In this document: one piece after another, positions 54,688-62,029 of the stretch
Layout of the letters: every line of letters starts with the position of its first letter
Numbering within the stretch: the first letter of the stretch is position 1
Assembly (NCBI RefSeq): GCF_030211955.1
Contig: NZ_JASODI010000001.1
Coordinates: 62,001-126,000 of the forward strand
DNA: 64,000 nucleotides
Source of the DNA: Corynebacterium frankenforstense
GTDB taxonomy: Bacteria; Actinomycetota; Actinomycetes; Mycobacteriales; Mycobacteriaceae
Direction: 5' to 3'
Program-made: the position numbers and the translations under genes
The notes under the pieces: model-generated
Database searches by the model: none
Seen by the model: only the letters and a program-made list of their open reading frames with translations
Told to the model about the DNA's origin: nothing

Positions 54688-55757
54688 GCGCCAACGACTT
54701 CGACTCCTACCGCCCCCCGGAGGAGCCCCGCCGCAAGCGCAAGCGCAAGAACCCCAAACGCATGGGCGGCGGACGTGACAGCATCCTGCCGACCTTCGAG
54801 TTTGAGTCCTACTACGGTAGCCCCGTGGTCAAGGCCCCGCCGTGGGAGTGGCCGATCCCGACCTACCTGGCGCTCGGCGGTGTGGCCGGCGGGTCTGCGC
54901 TGCTGGCCTGCGGCGCGATGGCCACCGGCCGGCGGAAGATGCTGCGTTCCACGCGCCTGGCGGCCATCGCCGCCGGTGCGGCCGGCTCGCTGATGCTGGT
55001 CGCCGACCTCGGCCGCCCGGAGCGCCTGCTCAACATGTTCCGCGTGTTCAAGCTCTCCTCGCCGATGTCGGTCGGCTCCTGGATCCTCGGCGGCTTCGGC
55101 GGCATGTCCGGCATCGCCTGCCTCAAGGAACTCGACGAGATGACCGGCGAGAGGCTGCCGCTGCCGCGCTTCGTGCGCAAGGCCGTCCACGCCGTGGCCG
55201 GCCCCGCCACGATCGGCGCCGGCGTGCTCGGAGGCCCGCTGGCCGTCTACACCTCGGTGCTGCTGGCGGACACCTCGAACCCGGCGTGGAACGCGATGCG
55301 CCACCGCCTGCCCTACGTCTTCGTCAGCTCGGCCACGCTCGCGGCCTCGGGCCTGGCGATGGTGACCACCCCGGTGAAGGAGACCGGCCCCGCCCGCGGC
55401 CTGGCGGTGGCGGGCGCGGCCTGCGAGCTGGCGGCGATGAAGGCGCTGGAGAAGTCCATGGACCCGGTCGCCGCCGAGCCGATGCACGAGGGCGACCCCG
55501 GCGCGCTGCTGCGCTGGTCCGAGATCGCCGCGATCACCGGCGCGTGCGCCACCGTGGTCGCCGGGCGCAGCCGCACCGGTGCCGCGCTGGCCGGGGCGAG
55601 CCTGGTGGCCGCCTCCGTTCTGACCCGCTTCGGCATCTTCGGCGCGGGCATCGAGTCGGTGAAGAATCCCCGCTACACCGTGGTGCCGCAGAAGCGGCGC
55701 CTGGCCGAGCGCCGCGCCGCCGGCGACGTGGCCGACTCGATCACCACGGCGTCCTAG
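54684..55757 (+). CDS. NrfD/PsrC-type membrane subunit of formate dehydrogenase
   Basis: 357 residues, GTG start overlapping the previous stop by four bases. A charged, Lys/Arg-rich N-terminus (about 50 residues) is followed by eight or so hydrophobic segments, with YLALGGVAGGSALLACGAM, LMLVADLGRPERLLNMF and SVGSWILGGFGGMSG, the NrfD-family quinone-site region. NrfD proteins have no heme and pass electrons to menaquinone. This replaces the cytochrome b subunit FdnI found with FdnGH in E. coli. Confidence 0.88.
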   Translation: MSANDFDSYRPPEEPRRKRKRKNPKRMGGGRDSILPTFEFESYYGSPVVKAPPWEWPIPTYLALGGVAGGSALLACGAMATGRRKMLRSTRLAAIAAGAAGSLMLVADLGRPERLLNMFRVFKLSSPMSVGSWILGGFGGMSGIACLKELDEMTGERLPLPRFVRKAVHAVAGPATIGAGVLGGPLAVYTSVLLADTSNPAWNAMRHRLPYVFVSSATLAASGLAMVTTPVKETGPARGLAVAGAACELAAMKALEKSMDPVAAEPMHEGDPGALLRWSEIAAITGACATVVAGRSRTGAALAGASLVAASVLTRFGIFGAGIESVKNPRYTVVPQKRRLAERRAAGDVADSITTAS

Positions 55758-55785
55758 GCACCCGTCACCGGATGGTGACGGTGCC
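55757..55785. terminator. Convergent terminator between the fdh operon and selD
   Basis: GGCAC-C-CGTCACC (55757-55769) pairs with GGTGACGGTGCC (55774-55785) around a four-base loop. It overlaps the last codons of selD and ends both converging units. Confidence 0.75.
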
Positions 55786-56769
55786 CTCCCCGGCGACGGT
55801 CTCGCCGATGACCGGGTAGCCGGGCACCTCGCCGATCACGAGCAGACCACCGGAGGTCTGCGCGTCGGCCAGCAGGATCAGCTCCTCCTCGCCGAGCGAC
55901 TCCGGGACCTCGAGGTGCGGGCGCACCCAGTCGAGGTTGGAGCGCGAGCCGCCGGGGATGAAGCCCTCGGCCAGCGACTCGCGCACGCCCTCGATGACCG
56001 GCACCTTCGTGTGGTCGATGACGGCGGAGACCCCCGAGGCACGCATCATCTTGTACAGGTGGCCCAAAAGCCCGAAGCCGGTCACGTCGGTCGCCGCGCG
56101 GATGCCGGCGTCGAGGGCGGCCCGGGAGGCGTCGCGGTTGAGCGTGGTCATCACGTCGATGGCCTGCTCGAAGACCTCGCCGGTCTTCTTGTGGCGGTTG
56201 TTGAGGATGCCGATGCCGATCGGCTTGGTCAACGTGATCGGCAGCCCGGCCTCGGCGGCGTCGTTGCGCATGATCTTCTCCGGGTCGGCCAGGCCCGTGG
56301 CGGCCTGCCCGTAGAACGGCTCGGGCGCTTTGATGGAGTGCCCGCCGGTCACGGCGATGCCGGCCGCGCTCGCGACGTCCATGCCGCCGCGCAGCACCTC
56401 GGTCAGGATATTCAGCGGCAGGGTCTCCTGCGGCCAGCCGACGATGTTGATGGTGGTCACCGGGGTGCCGCCCATGGCGTAGATGTCGGAGAGCGCGTTG
56501 GTCGCGGCGATACGCCCCCAGTCGTAGGGGTCGTTGACCACCGGGGTGAAGAAGTCCGTGGTGGAGATGACGGCCTGGTTGTCGTTGATGCGCACCGCGG
56601 AGGCGTCGTCGCCGTCGTCGAGTCCGACGATGACGTTCGGGTCCTGCATGCCCACGAGGTCCTTGACGGCGTCCTCGAGCTGTCCGGGCGGGATCTTGCA
56701 GGCGCAGCCGCCGCCGGCGGCGAACGAGGTCAGGGCGATGTCGTGCGGGTCAACCGGTTGAGTGCTCAT
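55765..56769 (-). CDS. selD: Selenophosphate synthetase
   Basis: Makes selenophosphate from selenide and ATP, the selenium donor for SelA. 334 residues. The catalytic loop is GGGCACKIPP with Cys22 and Lys25; some relatives have Sec at this Cys, this one does not. LDDGDDASAVRI and VISTTDFFTPVVNDPYDWGRIAATNALSDIYAMGG follow (metal and ATP binding), then DVTGFGLLGH. Divergent from selC, 72 bp apart. Confidence 0.95.
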   Translation of the reverse strand: MSTQPVDPHDIALTSFAAGGGCACKIPPGQLEDAVKDLVGMQDPNVIVGLDDGDDASAVRINDNQAVISTTDFFTPVVNDPYDWGRIAATNALSDIYAMGGTPVTTINIVGWPQETLPLNILTEVLRGGMDVASAAGIAVTGGHSIKAPEPFYGQAATGLADPEKIMRNDAAEAGLPITLTKPIGIGILNNRHKKTGEVFEQAIDVMTTLNRDASRAALDAGIRAATDVTGFGLLGHLYKMMRASGVSAVIDHTKVPVIEGVRESLAEGFIPGGSRSNLDWVRPHLEVPESLGEEELILLADAQTSGGLLVIGEVPGYPVIGETVAGEGTVTIR

Positions 56770-56841
56770 GACCCCGACGCTACCTGTCCCGTCTCATCCC
56801 GCGCCGGGGTCGCGGCTGCGGCGTTGGTAGACTCCGCGGGC

Positions 56842-56936
56842 GGAGGCGTACGTGTCCTGGTGGGCGCCCCGGTCTTCAAAACCGGTGAGGCCGAGCATCT
56901 CGGCCTGGCGGGTTCGATTCCCGTCCGTCTCCGCCA
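56842..56936 (+). tRNA. selC: tRNA-Sec (anticodon UCA)
   Basis: 95 nt including the encoded CCA, the same length as E. coli selC. Acceptor 56842-56849 / 56925-56932 (last pair T-C mismatched), a six-bp D stem with a four-base loop (56852-56867), anticodon stem CCGGT/ACCGG with TCA at 56876-56878, an eight-bp variable arm (56888-56906), T stem GCGGG/CCCGT and discriminator G56933. The long acceptor, long D stem and big variable arm are specific to tRNA-Sec. TAGACT at 56828-56833 is a possible -10. selA starts 20 bases after it. Confidence 0.95.
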
Positions 56937-56956
56937 CGCTTGAAAGGGGTTGCGCG

Positions 56957-58339
56957 ATGTCCAGGCGCAGGAGGAGCACCAGAGAGATTTCCGACGCCGC
57001 GTCGCCCGCCGCCGGCGGTACCGACCCGCGTCGGCGCGTGCCACGCACCGACGCCCTGCTGGCGGGCCCCGCCGCCCGGGCGGCGCTTTCCGTCCACCGC
57101 GAGACCGTGGTGCGCGCGAAGGTCCGCGAGATCCAGCAGGCGGTGCGCACCGGCGCACTCGACCCCGGACGCGCCGAGGAGGCGCTGGCTGAACGGCTGG
57201 AGTCCCTGGACACCACCTCCATGCACCCGGTGCTCAACGCCACCGGCGTGGTCGTGCACACCAACCTCGGCCGCGCGCCGCTCTCGGCACCGGCGCTCGA
57301 GGCCCTGCAGCGCGCCGCCGGCTACGTCGACGTCGAGCTCGACCTGTCCACCGGCCGGCGCGCCGGCAAGCGCGGGGCCGCCACCGTCGCCGCGCTGCTG
57401 GCGGCCTGCCCGGCCGCCGAGGACGCCGTGGTGGTCAACAACGGCGCGGCCGGCCTGCTGCTCTCGTGCGCCGCGCTGGCCGGCGGGGGAGAGGCGGCCA
57501 TCTCGCGCGGCGAGCTCATCGAGATCGGCGCCGGCTTCCGGCTTCCCGAGCTCATCGAGTCCGCGCACGTGAGCCTGCACGAGATCGGGGCGACCAACCG
57601 CACCCACCCCGCCGACTACGCCGCCGCGGCCGCCCGCCCGGACGCGCGCGCCATCCTCAAGGTCCACCCCTCCAACTACCGGGTGGAGGGCTTCACCGCC
57701 GGGGTCGACCTGCCCGAGCTGCGCCGCATCGCCGACGAGCACGACCTGGCGCTCATCGCCGACGTCGGCTCGGGGCTCTTGACCCCCGACCCCGCGATCC
57801 CGGACGAGCCGGACGTCGACACGGCGCTGCGCCAGGGCGCCGACGTGGTCATCGCCTCCGGCGACAAGCTGCTCGGCGGCCCGCAGGCCGGCGTGCTGCT
57901 CGGCAGGGCCGAGGCGATCGCGCGCCTGCGCCGTCACCCCCTCTACCGGGCGCTGCGCATGGACAAGCTGCGCTTCGCGGCGCTTGAGGCCACCGTCGCC
58001 GGCTCCGACGTCCCGGTCGTCGACTACCTCCACGCCGACCCCGGGACGCTGCGCGGGCGCGCCGAGGCGCTGGCCGCGGAGGTCGGCGGCGAGGTCGTCG
58101 CCCACGACGGCCGCGTCGGCGGCGGGGGAGCGCCCGGGGTGCCGCTGCCCGGCTGGGCGGTGCGTATCACCGAGTCCCCGGAGGAGCTGGCCGCCGCGCT
58201 GCGCGCCGGGGATCCGGCCGTGCTCGCCCGCGTGCACGAGGGCGCGGTCCTCATCGACCCGCGCTGCGTGCCCGCCGGGCACGACGCGGAGCTCGCCTCC
58301 GCCGTGCGCGCCGCCCGAGTGACCGCGAGGGAGGCCTGA
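56957..58339 (+). CDS. selA: L-seryl-tRNA(Sec) selenium transferase
   Basis: Converts Ser-tRNA(Sec) to Sec-tRNA(Sec) with selenophosphate; PLP-dependent, decameric in bacteria. 460 residues, ATG 14 bases after AAAGGGG. TGVVVHTNLGRAPLS, NNGAAGLLL, ISRGELIEIGAGFRLP, KVHPSNYRVEGF and the PLP-lysine motif IASGDKLLGGPQAG are all present. It follows selC closely and is followed by selB without a gap, so selC-selA-selB is one unit. Confidence 0.97.
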   Translation: MSRRRRSTREISDAASPAAGGTDPRRRVPRTDALLAGPAARAALSVHRETVVRAKVREIQQAVRTGALDPGRAEEALAERLESLDTTSMHPVLNATGVVVHTNLGRAPLSAPALEALQRAAGYVDVELDLSTGRRAGKRGAATVAALLAACPAAEDAVVVNNGAAGLLLSCAALAGGGEAAISRGELIEIGAGFRLPELIESAHVSLHEIGATNRTHPADYAAAAARPDARAILKVHPSNYRVEGFTAGVDLPELRRIADEHDLALIADVGSGLLTPDPAIPDEPDVDTALRQGADVVIASGDKLLGGPQAGVLLGRAEAIARLRRHPLYRALRMDKLRFAALEATVAGSDVPVVDYLHADPGTLRGRAEALAAEVGGEVVAHDGRVGGGGAPGVPLPGWAVRITESPEELAAALRAGDPAVLARVHEGAVLIDPRCVPAGHDAELASAVRAARVTAREA

Positions 58340-60109
58340 GTGTACGTCGTCGCCACCGCCGGTCACGTCGACCACGGCAAGTCCACCCTCGTCCAGGCGC
58401 TGACCGGCATGCAGCCGGACCGCTGGGAGGAGGAGCGCCGCCGCGGCCTGACCATCGACCTCGGCTTCGTGTGGGCCACCCTGCCCTCGGGCCGCGACGT
58501 CGCCTTCGTCGACGTGCCCGGCCACGAGCGCTTCCTGGCCAACATGCTCTCCGGGCTGGCACCCGTCGACGTCGTCGTCTTCGTCGTCGCCGCCGACGAG
58601 GGCTGGCAGCAGCAGTCCACCGACCACCTCGACGCCTGCGTCGCCCTCGGTGTACGCCACGGCCTGGTCGTGCTCACCCGCGCCGACCGCGCCGACGCCG
58701 CGCAGATCGCCGCCACGAGGGCCCGGGTGCGCGAGCGCCTGGCGCCCACGGAGCTTTCCGACGCCCCGGTGGTCACCGTCTCCGCCGTCACCGGTGAGGG
58801 CCTCGACGAGATGCGCGCGGCCCTCGACGAGGTGCTCGCAGGGCTGCCGGCCACCGACCCGGAGGCCCGGGTGCGCGTGTGGCTGGACCGCTCCTTCACC
58901 ATCAAGGGCGCCGGCACCGTGGTCACCGGCACGCTGTCGGCCGGCACGCTGAGCGAGGGCGACCGGCTCACGCTGGCCGCCCGCGACGGCGCGCGTGAGG
59001 TCGCCGTGCGCGGCCTGCAGTCCGAGGAGGTCCAGGAGGGCCGCGTCGGGCCGACCAACCGGGTGGCGGTCAACCTGCGCGGCGAGGACGCCGCGGGCAT
59101 CCACCGCGGCGACGCCCTGCTCACCCCGGAGGCCTGGTGGCTGACCGACACCGTCGACGTCGGCGTGGTCACCGGCGAGGGGCTTGCCGACGCCCCGCGC
59201 GAGGTCGCCGCCCACATAGGCACCGCCGAGCTCAACGCCGGGCTGCGCCGCCTCGACGACGCCCACGCCCGGCTCACCCTGCCGAGAAAGCTCCCGCTGA
59301 CCCGCGGCGACCGCTTCGTGCTGCGCGCCCCCGGCGACCACGCGGTGCTCGCCGGCGTGGAGGTCCTCGACGTCGACCCGCCGGAGCTTGTCGGCCGCGG
59401 CGCCTCGCGCCGCCGCGCCGCCGAGCTGCCGGGCCTGAACCTGGCCGCCGAGGTCGCCCGCCGCGGGGCGGTGCGCGCCGCGACGCTGGAGACGATGGGC
59501 TGGCGGGTGCCGGGGGAGGCGCCCGCCGGGGTGGAGCGCCGTGACGGCTGGCTGATCGACTCCGGCTCGCTGAAGCGCTGGGCGAAGGAGCTCGGCGAGG
59601 CCGTCGCCGGCGCCGACCGGATGAACCCGGGCGTGGCGCGCAAGGCCGCCGTCGACCTGCTCGGCCTGCCCGCCGGCGGGCTTCTCGACGCCGCGGTGGC
59701 CGCCGCCGGGCTCGCCCTGCGCGACGGGCGCGTGGTCGACCCCGCCCGCACGGTGGACCTGGGGGCGGCCGAGGAGTCGGTCGCCCAGATCGAGGAGTGG
59801 CTGGGTGAGGAGCCCTTCCGGGCCCCCGAGGCCGACGAGCTGGCCGACCTGCGCCTCGGCGCCCGCGAGCTGGCGGCCGCCGAGAAGGCGGGCCGGATCA
59901 TCCGCATCGGGCCGGACCGCTCCGTGATCCTGCTTCCCGACGCCCCGGCGCGCGCCGCCGAGGCCCTGGCCGGGCTGCCGGAGCCCTTCACGCTCTCGCA
60001 GGCGCGCAAGGCGCTGGACACCACCCGGCGCATCGCGGTGCCGCTGCTCGAGCACATGGACACCCTCGGGCTGACCCGCCGCGAGGGCAACGCCCGCCGC
60101 CTGCGCTGA
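58340..60109 (+). CDS. selB: Selenocysteine-specific elongation factor
   Basis: GTPase that binds Sec-tRNA(Sec), GTP and the SECIS hairpin to decode UGA. 589 residues, GTG start directly after the selA stop. G1 AGHVDHGKSTL, G3 DVPGHERF, and an EF-Tu-like core with TRAD in place of NKxD (G4). Domains II-III follow (FTIKGAGTVVTGTLSAG); the C-terminal 200 residues are the winged-helix domain IV that reads the mRNA, ending TLSQARKALDTTRRIAVPLLEHMD. Confidence 0.96.
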   Translation: MYVVATAGHVDHGKSTLVQALTGMQPDRWEEERRRGLTIDLGFVWATLPSGRDVAFVDVPGHERFLANMLSGLAPVDVVVFVVAADEGWQQQSTDHLDACVALGVRHGLVVLTRADRADAAQIAATRARVRERLAPTELSDAPVVTVSAVTGEGLDEMRAALDEVLAGLPATDPEARVRVWLDRSFTIKGAGTVVTGTLSAGTLSEGDRLTLAARDGAREVAVRGLQSEEVQEGRVGPTNRVAVNLRGEDAAGIHRGDALLTPEAWWLTDTVDVGVVTGEGLADAPREVAAHIGTAELNAGLRRLDDAHARLTLPRKLPLTRGDRFVLRAPGDHAVLAGVEVLDVDPPELVGRGASRRRAAELPGLNLAAEVARRGAVRAATLETMGWRVPGEAPAGVERRDGWLIDSGSLKRWAKELGEAVAGADRMNPGVARKAAVDLLGLPAGGLLDAAVAAAGLALRDGRVVDPARTVDLGAAEESVAQIEEWLGEEPFRAPEADELADLRLGARELAAAEKAGRIIRIGPDRSVILLPDAPARAAEALAGLPEPFTLSQARKALDTTRRIAVPLLEHMDTLGLTRREGNARRLR

Positions 60110-60194
60110 ACGGCGGCTTCGCCGCCGTTCACGGGGAGAGAAATCGCCGCCGTTCATGGGGAGAGAAATCGCCGCCGTTCTCGGGGGAGGGATC
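60108..60194. repeat. Terminator hairpin and 25-bp triple tandem repeat after selB
   Basis: GAACGGCGGC-TTC-GCCGCCGTTC (60108-60130) is a perfect ten-bp hairpin at the selB stop. Its right arm starts the first of three tandem units of 25 bp (60121-60145, 60146-60170, 60171-60194), each GCCGCCGTTC followed by an (A/T)(C/T)GGGGAGAG-like stretch. The left arm can pair with the arm of any unit. The last unit overlaps the stop of the facing glycosylase gene. Confidence 0.85.
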
Positions 60195-60838
60195 TACTCC
60201 GTGTCCGCCCAGACCTCCTTCCAGATCCTCGCGAGATCCGGGATCTGGTAGTGCGCGTTGAGCCCGCTGGGCTGCGGGACCACCCACAGCGCAGTGCCGT
60301 CGGGCCAGCCCTCGATGCCTGAGGGGTCCTGCCGGCCGATCTTCGCCTTGCGCCGCCCGAAGGCGTCGCGGAAGGCCGTGATCCCGGCGATCGCCACCGC
60401 CCGCGGTCGCATTCGGGCCACCCGCTCGACCAGACGGTCGGCGCCGGCGCGCAGCTCCTCGCGGGTCAGCTCGTCGGCGCGCGCCGTGGCACGCGCCACC
60501 AGGTTCGTCAGCGCCAGGCCCCGGGAGAGGAACGCCTCGACCTGCGCCCCGGACATGCCCGCGGCCACGTCGACCTCGCCGTCGACGAGCCCGGCAGCCG
60601 TCAGCGAGGGCCAGAAGCGGTTGCCCGGCCGGGCGAACGGCGCGTTGACCGCCGCGGTCCACAGGCCCGGGTTGATCCCGACGATGAGCAGCCGGACCGG
60701 CGTATCGGGGTCGGCCGGCATCAGGTCGTCGACGCCGTCGGGCATCCCGGAGAAGTCGTCGAGTTCGGCACGGGTGGGCCGGCGCCCGCCGAGCGGGGAG
60801 GGGCGGCGCGGGGCTCCCTTCACTGTCGCGCCGCTCAC
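60194..60838 (-). CDS. mug: G/U mismatch-specific uracil-DNA glycosylase (Mug family)
   Basis: 214 residues, GTG start overlapping the lplA stop by four bases. LLIVGINPGLWTA is the active-site motif of the Mug/TDG family; NRFWPSLTAAGL and the late WVVPQPSGLNAHY complete it. Removes uracil or ethenocytosine from mispairs. Transcribed after the lipoate ligase gene. Confidence 0.92.
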   Translation of the reverse strand: MSGATVKGAPRRPSPLGGRRPTRAELDDFSGMPDGVDDLMPADPDTPVRLLIVGINPGLWTAAVNAPFARPGNRFWPSLTAAGLVDGEVDVAAGMSGAQVEAFLSRGLALTNLVARATARADELTREELRAGADRLVERVARMRPRAVAIAGITAFRDAFGRRKAKIGRQDPSGIEGWPDGTALWVVPQPSGLNAHYQIPDLARIWKEVWADTE

Positions 60839-61917
60839 GGGACGCGGTGGGTCCAGGCGTCGGTGCCGAACTTCTCGTCGACCAGGCGGCGGGCCGCGGC
60901 CAGGTCGTCCTCGCCGAGTTCACCGAAGGTGGACGGGTAGCGCGACATGAACGCCTCGATGAGGGTGTCGATGACCTGCTCGCGCGGCACGCCGGTCTGC
61001 CGGCGCAGCGGGTCGACGCGCTTCTTGGCGCTGCGGATGCCCTTGTCGGAGATCTTGACCTTGCCGATGCGCAGCACCTCGGTCATCTTGTCGGCGTCGA
61101 TGTCGTAGCTCATCGTCGTGTGGTGCAGCACAGCCCCGCGCACGCGCTTCTGTGCGGCCCCGCCGATCTTGCCGCCGGTGGAGGTGATGTCGTTGATCGG
61201 CACGTACCAGGCTTCCACACCCAGCGACTTCAGCCCGGCGAGCACCCACTGGTCGAGGTAGCGGTAGGACTCCTCGTAGCTTAAGCCCCGCACGGCCTCC
61301 TCGGGCACGTAGAGGGAGTAGGTGACGCAGTTGCCGCCCTCCATGAACATCGCCCCGCCGCCGGAAATGCGGCGCACCGGGGTGACCCCGTGCTTGTCGA
61401 CGCCCTGCTGGTCCAGCTCGTTGGCGTAGGACTGGTAGCTGCCGAAGACCACGGCGCGGTCCTCCCACTCCCAGAACCGCAGCGTCGGGCCGCGCTCTCC
61501 CGCGGCGACCTGCTCGAGCAGCAGCTGGTCGAGGGCGACGTTGACGGGGCTGGGCTGGACCGTGCCGCGGATGACGGTCCAGTCGAAGTCGGTGAGGTCG
61601 CGCGCGCCGAGCACGCCGCGCCGGGTGGTCTGCGCGACGTCGTGAAGCGTGAAGCCGTGCAACTGCACGTCCATGCCCGCCAACGCGCGCTCCAGGCGCG
61701 CCGTCAACGCCTCGGTGTCCTCGGACAGCGGGGCGCCGACCAGGGCGTCGTGAATCGCCCCGAAGGCCTCCTCGGGCTCGAGGAAGAAGTCGCCGGAGAC
61801 GGAGACCTCGGTGATCGCCTTGCCGTCCTCGACGGCGTCGACGACGACGAGCTTGCCGCCCGGGACCTTGCGCTCGAAGTGGTGGCTCCGGGAATTTTTC
61901 GGTGAAACGTCGGACAT
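60835..61917 (-). CDS. lplA: Lipoate-protein ligase family protein with N-terminal accessory domain
   Basis: 360 residues. Residues about 10-105 resemble the small accessory domain of lipoate ligases, normally at the C-terminus, so the order is swapped. The catalytic domain follows with NVALDQLLLEQV, PVRRISGGGAMFMEGG, the lipoyl-AMP lysine in GGKIGGAAQKR, and LHHTTMSYDID. It attaches lipoate or octanoate to E2 and GcvH proteins. First gene of a unit with the glycosylase. Confidence 0.85.
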   Translation of the reverse strand: MSDVSPKNSRSHHFERKVPGGKLVVVDAVEDGKAITEVSVSGDFFLEPEEAFGAIHDALVGAPLSEDTEALTARLERALAGMDVQLHGFTLHDVAQTTRRGVLGARDLTDFDWTVIRGTVQPSPVNVALDQLLLEQVAAGERGPTLRFWEWEDRAVVFGSYQSYANELDQQGVDKHGVTPVRRISGGGAMFMEGGNCVTYSLYVPEEAVRGLSYEESYRYLDQWVLAGLKSLGVEAWYVPINDITSTGGKIGGAAQKRVRGAVLHHTTMSYDIDADKMTEVLRIGKVKISDKGIRSAKKRVDPLRRQTGVPREQVIDTLIEAFMSRYPSTFGELGEDDLAAARRLVDEKFGTDAWTHRVP

Positions 61918-62029
61918 GCCTCTCCACCATAGGTGGGTGCGCGGGCCCCGCGCCGTTATATGCGGCCCGCCGCGCGTAACGTTAAATGAGGTTCACGTCA
62001 TTTTGACCGCCGAGTGAAAGGACGATTCC

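Noticed and set aside
56876-60157. 1093-codon open frame antisense to selA and selB
   Set aside because: Same GC-driven shadow; low-complexity translation with no family match.
60121-60194. CRISPR array
   Set aside because: Three directly abutting 25-bp units without spacers and no cas genes.
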